DNA of 64,000 nucleotides from NCBI GenBank assembly GCA_965220825.1, contig OZ244839.1, positions 1,736,001 to 1,800,000 of the forward strand. The letters run 5' to 3'. Made by a program: the position numbers and the translations under genes. Source of the stretch: G965220825 sp965220825 (GTDB lineage: Bacteria > Pseudomonadota > Alphaproteobacteria > UBA828). Shown here in pieces: positions 37,086-46,700 of this stretch; position 1 is the stretch's first letter; each line of letters starts with the position of its first letter. The notes beneath the pieces are model-generated. The model ran no database searches. It saw only the letters and a program-made list of their open reading frames with translations, and had not been told where the DNA came from.

Positions 37086-37462
37086 TCAGGCCTCTCGTTT
37101 CGGGGCGATGCTTGACGATGGCGCGTTCGTCGACAGCGCGCGGTCGGTGACGGATTCGGACACTTTGGTCGAAACGAAACGCAGGAAGTCCTCGACCTCA
37201 TCCTCGCGTCGGTCGGCGATGGGGTCGCGCCGGAGGACCTGGGCGGCGAACAGGGCAGACTTCGCCACCTGCAGATCGAGCTCGGTGCGCGGCCACTCGG
37301 GTCGGTCGAGTGCCTCGACCGGCCTGCGCTCATCGACGACCAGCGGGCCGTGGCAAGCATCCTCGCATGGTTTTGGACGCGTACCACCTCCAGAGCGGAA
37401 GCGCCTGTCCCGGCGAATACAGACCTCGTCGGCAGTATCTCGCGGACCGGGACGCGGTTCAT
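37086..37462 (-). pseudogene. frameshifted small gene downstream of the RHH-like gene
   Basis: ATG 37462 overlaps the stop of the preceding gene (ATGA) and opens MNRVPVREILPTRSVFAGTG. After about 45 codons the frame becomes Arg/Ser-rich, while a natural-looking sequence (LVVDERRPVEALD, then VAKSALFAAQVLRRDP, then VEDFLRFVSTKVSESV) continues in the neighbouring frame to a stop at 37086. A single-base change near 37334-37340 would join the two. I do not recognise the family. It was probably a two-gene unit with the gene upstream. Confidence 0.5.
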
Positions 37463-37851
37463 GAAACCTCCCGCGAGGCGTCGCTCTCAATAGCAGCCTG
37501 CGATTTTCGAGCAGCCTTGGCGATCCGCTCCAGCGTCTCCTGCTCGCCCTCGCGGAGCATTTCGTCCCGTTTCAGCGTCGAGAGCAGATAGACACCCCGG
37601 TAGATGCGCTCGATCTGGGCAGCGATTTCGGGCGGAAACGACACGGGATTGGCACTGGAATCGCCGGCGGCAAGGCTCACTGCAGCATGGCGGACCAGTT
37701 CGGCAGCTGCCATTCCGCGCATTTTGGCCTCGCGTTCGATGCGCCCCCACTCGGAATCCGAGAACCGAATCGAGCGCGGTGTGCGCGGCTCGGCCTGCTT
37801 CTGGTCGTCGTTCTCACCGGCATCCGTGGCGCCCAAGTCATTTTTTGCCAT
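37459..37851 (-). CDS. ribbon-helix-helix/MobC-like DNA-binding protein
   Basis: A 130-residue protein. Residues about 24-55 (PRSIRFSDSEWGRIEREAKMRGMAAAELVRHAA) fit the ribbon-helix-helix pattern of plasmid MobC/CopG-type proteins: a basic strand, then two helices. The C-terminal part is helical and charged. Two identical-format operators lie 100-155 bases upstream and may be its own targets. It could be a relaxosome accessory factor or a plain repressor. Confidence 0.65.
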   Translation of the reverse strand: MAKNDLGATDAGENDDQKQAEPRTPRSIRFSDSEWGRIEREAKMRGMAAAELVRHAAVSLAAGDSSANPVSFPPEIAAQIERIYRGVYLLSTLKRDEMLREGEQETLERIAKAARKSQAAIESDASREVS

Positions 37852-38486
37852 GGTGTTGTCCCCGAAGAGTCTCGTTTCTGAGCCCGTAGGCCGGCGCTGG
37901 CGTCGCCTGCCGCCGGCGCTCTACGTCCCGCCGGTGCTGTCTTCGACGTATGCCATCCGCATACAGTTGGAACCGGACCCTGAATTCGCCGTATGCTGTC
38001 AGCATACGGCATCATGTAAGTGTCTGGAATACAAGGGATTGGAAGGTAACGCCGAGAGCATACACTCGGTCCATCAACTCCGCGTCGTCTTAAGTCGTTG
38101 AAAGAGCGAGAAAGTGCACGCCAAGCGCGCGCATGCAGCACACCCGCATCTCGATGCGTGGGGTGTGACGGAGAAAGCCGCCCCGCGCGGTCAGGGACGG
38201 CGAATCGGTCGAGCGAACGAGGGGGAATGCGACGCAGGCGCGGAACGCGCTGCGGAGCCGCCGCGGCGATTGAGCGGGCGGCGGCGCGGTCGGAACCGCG
38301 GGGCGTGGTGCAACGCCCGGTGACGCGCGCGGTGACGGCGCCGGGTGCAGCGGCGGCGGTGCCGTGCGACGTGCGGAGCGCGAAGCGCGGAGCACGAGCC
38401 GGCGGTGTCGCGAACGGCGCGCGGGACATGCGGCATGAGTGAGGGCCGCGCCGCCGGGGTGACGACGCGGCCCTCGGATGCGGGCG
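37852..38486. other. 635-base region without a convincing gene
   Basis: The 37930-38100 part is AT-richer and holds two palindromic operators (separate entry) and probably the promoter of the RHH-like gene. 38100-38440 is GC-rich; its open frames are Arg/Ala-rich and look like chance frames. I see no RNA gene. Confidence 0.5.
37948..38007. promoter_or_regulatory. two GTATGC-N5-GCATAC operators
   Basis: GTATGC-CATCC-GCATAC at 37948-37964 and GTATGC-TGTCA-GCATAC at 37991-38007 share identical half-sites and spacing. The second is embedded in a longer 23-base palindrome (37988-38010). Centres are 43 bases apart, about four helical turns, so one dimeric regulator could occupy both on the same face. 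A lone GCATAC half-site lies near 38058. Confidence 0.75.
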
Positions 38487-39407
38487 TCAGTGGGTGACGC
38501 GCTGCACCGGGATGCCGAGCTGGATGGCCTTGTCGACCAGGTTGTCGGTGATGCCGCTGCCGGGGAAGGCGATGACGCCCTTGGGCAGCAGGTTGACCAG
38601 CTCGTCGTTGCGGCGGAACGGTGCGGCGCGGCCGTGGCGGTCCCAGTCGGGCTTGCAGACGATCTGGTGCACGCCGTTCTGCTCCGCCCACTGTGCCGCG
38701 ATCTTCTCGACGCCGGGGCCGCCACCATGGACCAGCACCATGTCGGCATACTTGGCGAGCGCCTTGTCGAGGCGGGCGAAGATGGCGTTGGTGTCCGCGA
38801 CCTGCTTGCCGCCGGCGATGGCGATCAGGGTGCCGTTCGGCAGATGCGCGTTCGTCTCGCGGTTCTTGCGGGCGCGGATGAAGTCGCGGGCGTCGATGGC
38901 GGCGGAGGTGAGCTTGCCGGTCTGGCTGGTGTGGCTGCCGCGCCGGGGACGCCAGAGGTTGCCGGTCTCGCTGCGGTAGGCTTCGGCTGCGGCGTCGCGC
39001 ATCTGCTCGAAGGCATCGCGCCGGTCTTGCAGGTTGCGGACGCGGTCGGTGGTGAGTTCGAGCTCGCGGGCCTTGATCTCGGTTCCGTCCTGGCCGCGTT
39101 GCAGGTCGCGGAGGTCGGGGAGGAAGCGGTCGGCGGCGCGGTCGAGGCGCTGGGTCTGTGCGTCGAAGAGATTGACGAAGCCCCAGAGCATGGCCTCGCG
39201 CTCGTCCGCCAGCTGCGTGCCGTCGGGCGCGGCTCCGGTGGCGAGGATGCGGAACGCTTCGGCCACGGCTGCCAGCGCGTCCTCGGCGTCCCACACGTCG
39301 CGCGGGTCGAACTCGTCGCGTTCGGGGGTTGCGCCGTAGAGGGCGGCCTGTTCGCAGACGGTCGCGGTGACGGACTGCGCCTGGTTGGTGTCGAGCGCGA
39401 AGGTCAT
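38487..39407 (-). CDS. DUF2493/SLOG-fold protein
   Basis: A 306-residue protein whose C-terminal 130 residues form a Rossmann-like SLOG domain: LIAIAGGKQVADTNAIF, then MVLVHGGGPGVEKIAAQWA, then PKGVIAFPGSGITDNLVDKA. SLOG domains bind nucleotide-derived ligands; this DUF2493 type is common on plasmids and phages, with no fixed role. The N-terminal half is helical and acidic. ATG 39407 is preferred for its strong AAGGAGATCACC site. Confidence 0.8.
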   Translation of the reverse strand: MTFALDTNQAQSVTATVCEQAALYGATPERDEFDPRDVWDAEDALAAVAEAFRILATGAAPDGTQLADEREAMLWGFVNLFDAQTQRLDRAADRFLPDLRDLQRGQDGTEIKARELELTTDRVRNLQDRRDAFEQMRDAAAEAYRSETGNLWRPRRGSHTSQTGKLTSAAIDARDFIRARKNRETNAHLPNGTLIAIAGGKQVADTNAIFARLDKALAKYADMVLVHGGGPGVEKIAAQWAEQNGVHQIVCKPDWDRHGRAAPFRRNDELVNLLPKGVIAFPGSGITDNLVDKAIQLGIPVQRVTH

Positions 39408-39514
39408 CGGTGATCTCCTTGAGTGGATCGTTATCGAGGATCGGAGCGTTGGCCCCGACGTGATGTCCTGTTGGGGCACGCGCGCGCAGCGGAGCCACCG
39501 GGGCCGGAATGATT

Positions 39515-39596
39515 GGCCCGGCGGAATGCGCGAGTGGTGCGGGCGCACAAGCGAGCGCAGCGAGCGCGGAGCCACGGTCGCGCATTCCGCCGGGCC
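39515..39596. repeat. 19-bp perfect inverted repeat in a 397-base gene-free gap
   Basis: GGCCCGGCGGAATGCGCGA (39515-39533) and its exact complement TCGCGCATTCCGCCGGGCC (39578-39596) flank 44 bases that extend the pairing with GTGG/CCAC. A related GGCCGGAATGAT word precedes it and ATCATTCCG follows. The gap 39408-39804 holds no gene I can support; this structure is its main content. Confidence 0.85.
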
Positions 39597-39804
39597 TAGG
39601 CGCGCCAGCGCCGTATCATTCCGAGTCCCGGCCGGAGCGAAGCGGAGGACCCCGAAGGGGTTGGCGGAGTGAGCACGCGTGACACAATTGGACATCACGT
39701 CGGGGAGGGTTTGATGTTGGTTCCTGCACGGGCCCCATCGGCCGCGCCATCCGGCATGACGGTGGCGGTTACGCACGGGCGGTGCGGCATCGTCCGCCGG
39801 GCGG

Positions 39805-40044
39805 TCAGCCCCAGAACGGATGCGTCTCGATTCTGTCCAGGATGGTGTCGCGGACGCGGGCGCGGTCATGGACGCGGATCGGACCGCGCCAGTCCTCGTC
39901 GAGATGGATGACGTAGAAGCTCTTGCCGGGCGCGAGGATGTCGCGCTGGCGATAAAGGCTGCCGACGGACTCGCCGTCATGCAGGATACGCGCCTCGTCG
40001 GGCGCGGTGCGCCGGAAGCGGATGTCGGGTGCGTAGCGGCCCAT
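39805..40044 (-). CDS. small conserved-looking hypothetical protein
   Basis: A 79-residue protein starting MGRYAPDIRFRRTAPDEARI. ATG 40044 is taken because residues upstream in the open frame are low complexity. The sequence alternates short beta-like strands (SFYVIHLDEDWRGPIRV) and ends IETHPFWG. I recognise no family. It belongs to a run of minus-strand element-maintenance genes. Confidence 0.6.
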   Translation of the reverse strand: MGRYAPDIRFRRTAPDEARILHDGESVGSLYRQRDILAPGKSFYVIHLDEDWRGPIRVHDRARVRDTILDRIETHPFWG

Positions 40045-40256
40045 GGCGGGGGTCTCCTCTGCCGTGTCCGGGACGGTGCGGGTCCACGCTCTCTCTCCCG
40101 CACCGTCGGTCCTGCCCTCTCTCCGCTTCACTCCCTCTCCCCGGCGACCGGGGCCGAATGGGGCGGCGTGCGGAGCAGCCATGCGAAGCACGCCGCGAGC
40201 GCCGGCGCGTTGCGCATCGGTCTCCATCGGTGCGATGTCGAGCCGACACCACCACC

Positions 40257-40706
40257 TCACGTGTCCTGGACCCGGTAGCGGTCCTCGTCGGAGGAGGCGA
40301 GGAGGGAGGGCGTAGACATCGTGTCGTGCAGCACGATGACGTGCTCGTGCGGCTCGGCGATGGCCTCGTAGAACGCGGTCCAGGCGTCGTCCTTCGCCTT
40401 GTGGGTGGAGAGCACGTCGCCCGAGCGGGACGGGTCCGTCTCCATCGCGTGCAACGCGGCGGCGTCAATGGCGACGACCTCGAAGCGCGGAGGGAGGTCA
40501 GGGTCGCTCTGCCACAGCGTCGCGCCGGTGCGGCGTTCGATGACGAGGGTGGTGCACTCGGGGTGGGCGCGGACGCGGCGCTGGGCCTCGTCCCAGGCGG
40601 CGCGCTTCGCATCGACGCGCGCCGGCGCATCGAAGAGGTCAATACCGTCCTCGTCGACGGTGCGAACGACGTAGCGCGGCGCGGTCGGGGGCATGGCGGT
40701 GCTCAT
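40257..40706 (-). CDS. hypothetical protein of the maintenance cluster
   Basis: A 149-residue protein with no motif I can name. ATG 40706 (MSTAMPPTAPRYVV) has a GAGGAGAGG site close upstream. The middle reads like an alpha/beta fold (CTTLVIERRTGATLW, then FEVVAIDAAALHAM, then HEHVIVLHDTM). It is in line with the genes on both sides. Confidence 0.6.
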   Translation of the reverse strand: MSTAMPPTAPRYVVRTVDEDGIDLFDAPARVDAKRAAWDEAQRRVRAHPECTTLVIERRTGATLWQSDPDLPPRFEVVAIDAAALHAMETDPSRSGDVLSTHKAKDDAWTAFYEAIAEPHEHVIVLHDTMSTPSLLASSDEDRYRVQDT

Positions 40707-40763
40707 GGACCTCTCCTCCTCTCCTGAAAGACGAATCACCCCTGCACCCGCCCCACCGCCCTC

Positions 40764-41726
40764 TCAGCGCCCGAGCCACGACGCGAAGCGCGCTGCGAGC
40801 GTCGGCGCGCCGAGCGCCAGCAGATCGTCGTTGAAGTCGCCGCCCTCGGGCGCGACCGCGAGAGCGGCGACGCCGACGCGCGCGCAGCGCCGCGCGAGGC
40901 GATCCGCCGCCTGCTCGCCTGCGGCGTCGTTGTCGCGGGCGATGACGAGGCGCGCGACGCCGGGCGGAGGCGCGAACGCGCCGAGGCTCCCGGCGGAGAG
41001 CGCGGCAGCCGCCGCGATCTCCGGCACGGCGGTGACGAGCGAAAGCACGGTCTCGATGCCCTCCCCGACCAGCAGCGTCCTGTCGGGCGCGCCGAAGCGG
41101 ACGGCGCGTCCGTGGATGCGCCCGAGCGCCTTGCGCGGATGGGCGACGCCCGCCTTGGCGGGCGAGCGCGAGTCGAGCCATGTGCGCTGCACACCGGCGA
41201 TCGCGCCGTCGTCGCCGGTCACGGCGGCGACCAGCGCCGGCAGGCGGATGACCGACGAGCCGTCGCGATAGCGCAGCTCGGGGTGGAAGCGCAGCGCCGC
41301 GAAGCGGCAGCGCGCGAGACCCCGGGCGTGGAGATAGCCCTCGGCATGGGTGCCGTCGATGGCGCGGCATCGCGCCCAGAGGCGGCGCGCCGCCTCGGTG
41401 GCGTCATAGGCGCTGCCGCCGCCCGTCGCCGGCGCAGCCGGCAGGGCGAGGAAGGCGCGGGCCTCGTCGAGCGCCGCGCGCAGCGTCGGCGCGCGTGTGC
41501 GGTGACGGACGATGTCGAGCAGGTCGCCATGCTCGCCGCTGGCCGCATCGGTCCACTTCCCCGGCGCGCCGGGGCCGGCGAGGCGGACATAGAGCGAGCG
41601 CCCGCGAGCGCCGTCGAGGTCGCCCGCGACCCAGTAGCGCCCCTGGCGGCGGCCGTGCGGCAGGTACTGCCGGCAGACGGCCTCGGCGCGCTCTGCGAGC
41701 GCGGCGGCGATGGCGGATGCATTCAT
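40764..41726 (-). CDS. Toprim-domain primase-like protein
   Basis: A 320-residue protein of the Toprim/DUF7146 type found on plasmids and conjugative elements. Residues 60-75 (GKWTDAASGEHGDLLDIVR) resemble the domain that precedes Toprim in phage and plasmid primases. The Toprim signatures are LLVGEGIETVLSL (conserved Glu, about residue 220) and LVIARDNDAAGEQAA (DxD-like, about residue 265). It may prime the transferred strand or help replication. ATG 41726 begins MNASAIAAAL. Confidence 0.82.
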   Translation of the reverse strand: MNASAIAAALAERAEAVCRQYLPHGRRQGRYWVAGDLDGARGRSLYVRLAGPGAPGKWTDAASGEHGDLLDIVRHRTRAPTLRAALDEARAFLALPAAPATGGGSAYDATEAARRLWARCRAIDGTHAEGYLHARGLARCRFAALRFHPELRYRDGSSVIRLPALVAAVTGDDGAIAGVQRTWLDSRSPAKAGVAHPRKALGRIHGRAVRFGAPDRTLLVGEGIETVLSLVTAVPEIAAAAALSAGSLGAFAPPPGVARLVIARDNDAAGEQAADRLARRCARVGVAALAVAPEGGDFNDDLLALGAPTLAARFASWLGR

Positions 41727-41952
41727 GGCGCGGCTCCTGTGGCAGCGCACGGCTTCGGCATGACGGGACTCCTTCTGCCTTCGGTGGAACGCCCCGATAC
41801 CGGCCAGGCTCTCCTCCTGCCGTCGCCGGAGGGCGAGCGTCGCGCGCGAAGCGCGGGCGCGACGCCCGGACGGGACTGACTCCAGGCCGTCGGCAAAAAG
41901 GGGGGACCGGCGCCGAAGCGCCGGACCCCGAGGGAGGGAGGAAGCGGGCCGC

Positions 41953-42417
41953 CTAGAACGGGATCTCGTCGTCCATGGCGGCGGTCTGCGCCGGGACGCC
42001 GTCGGCCGGCATGGCCGCGCCGTTCGCAGGCTCCTGCGGGTCCGCCGTCGCGGCGCCGTTGCCGTTCGCCTTGTCGAGGAACTGCACGCGCCCGCCGGGC
42101 ACCAGCAGAATCTCGGTCGAGAAGCGGTCGCCGTCCTCGCCCGGCTTCGACCAGCGCCGCGTCTGCAGCTTGCCGTCGATATAGACCAGGCGGCCCTTGC
42201 GGGCGTGCTTCTCGAACATCGAGATCAGCCCGTCCTGGAAGGTGACGATGCGGTGCCACTCGGTCTTGTCGACCCGCTCGCCGGTCTGCTTGTTGAGGTA
42301 GGACTCGTCGGTCGCGACGCTGAGGTTGGCGACGCGCCCGCCGCTGGTCAGGTGATTGACGGTGACATCGGCGCCGAGGCGGCCGATGAGTTCCACGCGG
42401 TTCAGTCCGAATGCCAT
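41953..42417 (-). CDS. ssb: single-stranded DNA-binding protein (SSB) with acidic tail
   Basis: A 154-residue SSB: MAFGLNRVELIGRLGADVTV at the start, EWHRIVTF and GRLVYIDGKL in the OB fold, then a Gly/Ala/Pro linker and the partner-binding tip DDEIPF. It is complete, unlike the tail-less SSB at 13526-13903, and differs from it strongly in sequence, so the two are probably not recent duplicates. It sits next to the primase-like gene. Confidence 0.93.
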   Translation of the reverse strand: MAFGLNRVELIGRLGADVTVNHLTSGGRVANLSVATDESYLNKQTGERVDKTEWHRIVTFQDGLISMFEKHARKGRLVYIDGKLQTRRWSKPGEDGDRFSTEILLVPGGRVQFLDKANGNGAATADPQEPANGAAMPADGVPAQTAAMDDEIPF

Positions 42418-42523
42418 GACGATACTCTCCGATGGTCCGGTTGATGACGATGGGTTCGAGCCGGGAGAGGCCGAAGCTCACTCGCTCCGACCCCTTCCGG
42501 TTCATCCTCCTCAAGCCCTCCTC

Positions 42524-42718
42524 TCACTCCGCCATGCGGTGGAACGACGGACGGGGGTCGAGGTCCGCGATGCTTCGCGGGGGAAACACGGCCTCGCGGT
42601 CGGGGCAGCGCCTGGCGCGGTCGTCCTCGATGGCGTCGTGGACGGCGCGGCGGTCGAGGCCGAGTTCGGCGAGCAGGTCGTCGCCGCTTGCAGCGGTGTC
42701 GAGGTCGGATGCGAACAT
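42524..42718 (-). CDS. small acidic hypothetical protein
   Basis: A 64-residue protein (MFASDLDTAASGDDLLAELG start) with a GGAGACTT site before ATG 42718. The open frame extends upstream to 42781, but those residues are low complexity. No family is recognised. It is kept because the start signal is good and it lies in line with the maintenance cluster. Confidence 0.5.
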   Translation of the reverse strand: MFASDLDTAASGDDLLAELGLDRRAVHDAIEDDRARRCPDREAVFPPRSIADLDPRPSFHRMAE

Positions 42719-42839
42719 GGGGGAAGTCTCCTTCGTGCCGGGTGTCGCGCCCGGCAGCGGGGAGGCCGTCTCCCTCTTCACCCGCCGGGCGTTCGCCCGG
42801 CTCTCCGCAATCCTCCGGCTCCTGCGGCAGCGACGGAGG

Positions 42840-43367
42840 TCAGCGCGCCTGCCGGATGGCCCGCAGGCGCTCGCCGACCGCGCGCGGGGACAGGACGGCG
42901 AGGTTCATGATGGCGATCCCGTGCTCGGCGGCGATGCGGAGCGCCATGCCGGTGCCGCCGGTGACCGCCCCGCCTGGCGTCCAGCAGATCGCCGCATCGA
43001 CGGGATGGTCGAGACGTTCTCCGAGCAGCACCGCCGCGTTCCTCGCATGGAGTTTGCGCACGGCGGGTGAGCACCGGTCCCAGGCGGGGTGCAGACGCGC
43101 GGCGATCTTCATGCAGGCGGTGAGCTCGGACGAAGACAGCACCCGGCAGTCCGGCCCCCCGTGTCCGTTGTAGCCGCGCCACGGGAGATACAGCGTCCGC
43201 CGGTCGGCCGGGGCGCCCGCGGCGAATGCGGTATCGGCCCCGTCGGCGCCACCGCTTGCCAGATGCCAGCCCGTCCGCGCGAGCCAGGCCGCCATCGTCG
43301 TCATGTCGGTGAGCACAGGCCGGGGTGTCGCACGAGCGCCGATGCCGGCATAGGTGAGAGTGGTCAT
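42840..43367 (-). CDS. SLOG-fold (DprA-like) protein
   Basis: A 175-residue Rossmann-like protein: LTYAGIGARATP at the N-terminus, GWHLASGGADGADTAFAAGA, then a final CWTPGGAVTGGTGMALRIA. These are the nucleotide-binding glycine turns of the SLOG/DprA-Smf group. Small plasmid SLOG proteins of this kind have no settled function; ligand sensing is the usual inference. It is a second SLOG gene in the same cluster as 38487-39407, but of a different subtype. Confidence 0.78.
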   Translation of the reverse strand: MTTLTYAGIGARATPRPVLTDMTTMAAWLARTGWHLASGGADGADTAFAAGAPADRRTLYLPWRGYNGHGGPDCRVLSSSELTACMKIAARLHPAWDRCSPAVRKLHARNAAVLLGERLDHPVDAAICWTPGGAVTGGTGMALRIAAEHGIAIMNLAVLSPRAVGERLRAIRQAR

Positions 43368-43756
43368 GTCGCGTCTCCTCCCTCGGGTCGCAGCTGTCAC
43401 CCTCCTCTCTGCTGTCCTTCAACACCGGGATGACGAGTGCGCCCGGAGAGACCCGACCCAGGCACGCGGCGTGCGCCCCGTCGCCGACGACGGAGCCGTC
43501 GAGGCGCTCGTGCAGGCCGCTCGCGGCGGCGCGCATCATGGCGTCGACCGGGATGTCGATGAGAGGGGTGGCGCGCGGGCGTCAGGCGCAACGGTGCGCC
43601 GCACGCCCTATGCGGCAGCAGTCAGCGGAGCGGCTGCAATCGCATGACGACGGTTCGTGCGGCGTAGGCGAGCATCGGCGGCAGCGGGCCGGCTGCGCAG
43701 CAGGCCCGCCGGGAAGACGGGAGCCGTCGGGCCGGCATCGCCGGCCCGACGCCGCG
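43368..43756. other. gap with a shared 3' repeat and hairpin
   Basis: No gene is supported. An open frame from 43539 on the minus strand (MMRAAASGLHERLDG) is too uncertain to call. From about 43648 to the stop of the first autotransporter the sequence repeats, with changes, at 49060-49165 and 51778-51887 (shared words include GGGCCGGCTGCGCAGCAGG). Confidence 0.55.
43725..43751 (-). terminator. 12-bp perfect hairpin just after the first autotransporter
   Basis: CGTCGGGCCGGC (43725-43736), a three-base loop, then GCCGGCCCGACG (43740-43751). It starts six bases after the stop codon. There is no T tract, so it may stabilise the 3' end or work with Rho. The copies after the two paralogues are degenerate. 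Confidence 0.55.
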
Positions 43757-46700
43757 TCAGAAGTTCACTCGCAGGTCCAGTCCGATGCGAGTGTCGGGCT
43801 CGCCGCCTGCGCGGTGCACGGCCGTCAGATCGGCGTCAATGCCGTCCCTGGCGAAGCCCACGCCCGCGCGGTAGCGCTGCGCACTCGAGTCTTCTACGAT
43901 CGACATGTCAGCAAAGGGCGTCAAGAGCCCGCCGGCGGCTTCGAAGCCGTAGGCGGTGCTCGCAGTCAGCGACAAGCGTTCCGGCGCCTCGCCGCCGCCC
44001 TCCGCGTCGAACAGTCGTTCGCGCGTCAGGGCGCCAATTCCTTGCTTCCCCCATGCCGGGCCGACCGACAGCGACAGGCCGCGACCGTCGGCTGCCGGCG
44101 CGAGCCGCGCTCCCAGGCTCGCCCCCATCTCGCGCTTGCCGTCTTCGGAGTGCAGCGCCAGCCAGTTTCCGCTGGCGTCCAGGCCGAAGCGCGAGCCCGG
44201 CGACGTCAGATGTACGCCGCCCGAAACCTCGACGCCGGTTCCCGTCACGCCATCGCCGCCGTCCTGACGCAACGCCAGCGCTCCGTGCGGCCGGAACAGC
44301 CAGCTGGAGCCGGAGGCGAGTTCGACGCCGTCATGTTCGGCTTCCAGGCCGCCGCGCAGGCTCCAAACCCCCGCCGTCAGCCCGCCGATCGACGAGGTCG
44401 AGGAAGAACCGTCGGTCTCGATCTCGGCGAGTCTCCCGCCGGCCAGAGCCGACAGGGAAGCGGCGCCCATGCGCGCCAGGGGCATGCGGCCGCTCACCGA
44501 ACCCGCCAGAAGCGACAGGTCCTCCTTCTCTTCCGTGCCGTCGAACTTCCTGTGTTCGACCTCGCCCGTTCCCACGCCCAGGAACATCTGCACGGTGCTG
44601 CCGTCACCCGTCGCCACCTGGAAATACGGCCACAGCGCCGTCACCGACGTATCGAGACGGCCCTCGAACTCCGCCAGCCGGTAGTCCGCCTCGCTGTAGC
44701 CCCGAGAAACCGCCAGCCCGGCCGCCAACCGCGGGTTCACCCGCGCGTCCACGCCCAGCCAGCCAGTCCGCTGCTTGCCGTCCCAGCTGTCGCCGTTCAT
44801 GCGGCCTTCGAAGGAGCGCCAGTCGCCCCGGCCCCAGACCGTCCAGTCCCGGCCGCCCGCGCCCGCTTCCGCGCCCGCGAGCGGGAGGACGAACGCGCTG
44901 CCGCGAAGCAGAGCGTCACCGTCGACACCGTAGGACGTTTGGCCGCCCCGGCGCCCGGTCTCGTCGCTCGCCACGCGCGGCGCAGTTCCGACAGCGGGAG
45001 TCGTACGAGGTCCGAACGCCCCGGCCCCGGTCTCGGGCGAGAGGCTCGCTCCGCCCAGTTGCCGGCCCGCGAACGTAAGGCCCCCCCGCGTCCCCGGCGC
45101 CGCATCGAAACGCTGGGAGAGCGTCTCCACGGCGCCGGACAGCGTCGCCCGCGCTACGGCGGCCAGCGCCGGCGTAAGAAGCCGCCGCTCCTCCTCCGCC
45201 GCCGGACCTGGCGTGGGCGTCACCGTCGCGACGTTCGACGCCGCGCCGTCGCCGTCATCGCTGACGGCGCGGACCTGGAAACCGTACGAGACGCCGCCGG
45301 TCAGTTCGAGCAGCGTGTGGCTCCGTGTCGCCGCGCCGCTGCCCGGAATGGGGGTCCAATCGTCGCCGAAGGCCGCATCGTCTTCGCGTTGCCGAAACTC
45401 CCACCTGTTGATGCTGGCGTCCGCGTCGAGCGTCCACAACAACGACACCACCCGCCTCGGTTCCGCCTCCGCGCTCAAGATCGCCGCCGCCGGACCTGGC
45501 GTGGGCGTCGCCGTCGCGATGTTCGATTCCGTACCGTTGCCGCCGTAGCCGACCGCGCGGACGCGGAAGCTGTAGGCGGAGCCGCTGGCGAGCTCGAGCA
45601 CCGTGTGGCTCCGGGTCGACGCGTTGCTCCCCTTAATTTCGCTCCACGCGACGCTTGCGAAGTCGTTCGGATCCACCGTCGTACCCGCAACCTGCTGGTA
45701 CTGCCACTTCTCGACGCTCTCGTCCGCCGAGGAAACGGTCCACGACAACGTAACCTGCCTCGGTTCTCCCACCGCGGTCAGCGGCACGGCCGCCGGCGGC
45801 CCGGCCGGGGTCGCGAACTCGTCGTCGCTCGCCGGGCCGAATACGTCGCCGGTCGCCACGGCGCGGAGGCGGTAGCCGTAGCGCGTGCCGTTCGTGAGCG
45901 AGTGGAGTTGGATCGAAGTCATGTCCTTGGCGTCGACGCCAGGCGGCGCGGTAATATCGTTCCAGCGAGCGGGCCAGTCCGCGTCGCCGACCTTTTCCTT
46001 GTACTGCCATTTGGCGATGCCGGCCTCGTCGGTCGACTGATCGTCCCATCGCAGCGTAATCGTCGCGTTGCCGGGCTCCAGCCGGAAATTCTGCGGCTGG
46101 CCGGGCGCCAGGTTGGGCGTCACCGGGTCGGACGCATCGGACGCCGGACCCTCGCCGCCCGCGGTCACGGCGCGGATCTTGAAGGTGTAGGCGGTGCCGT
46201 TCTGCAGCTCCTTTACTACCGTGTATGTGGTGGTTGTCGCGCCGCTCCCCGACATGTTCTCCCAGGTGCCGTCGCCGTTTTTCTCGTACTGATACTTCTG
46301 GATATTCGCATTGCCGGGGTCGGTCCAGAACAGCGTAACCTGCTTGTTCCCCGCCTCTGCCGTCGGCTTCGCCGGTTTCGCCGGCGCCGGCACCTGCGGC
46401 GTCGCCTCTGCCTCTGCCGATGGGATGCTGTTTCCGTTGGCGCTCACCGCTCGGACCTGGAAGGTGTATGTTTCGCCGTTGGTCAGGCCGGTGACGTCGT
46501 AGCTGATGTTGTCGTCATTGGTGGTATGATTGACGGTGCCCCAGCTGCCGTAGGAACCGCTCCCCTTCTTTTGCCGAATCTGATACCCCGATACGGTCGC
46601 CATCGTGGAGCCAGACGGGATACGGCGTGGTTTGTCCCAAGTCAGCGACACTTGGCCGTTTCCCTTGGCTGCCCTTGGATTTCCCGGCGCATCTGGCCGC

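Noticed and set aside
38098..38442. Small + ORF in the 38100-38440 gap
   Set aside because: Arg/Ala/Gly-rich composition in all frames; looks like chance.
43397..43591. Small minus ORF before the SLOG gene
   Set aside because: Arg/His-rich, no start signal, overlaps another frame; no support.
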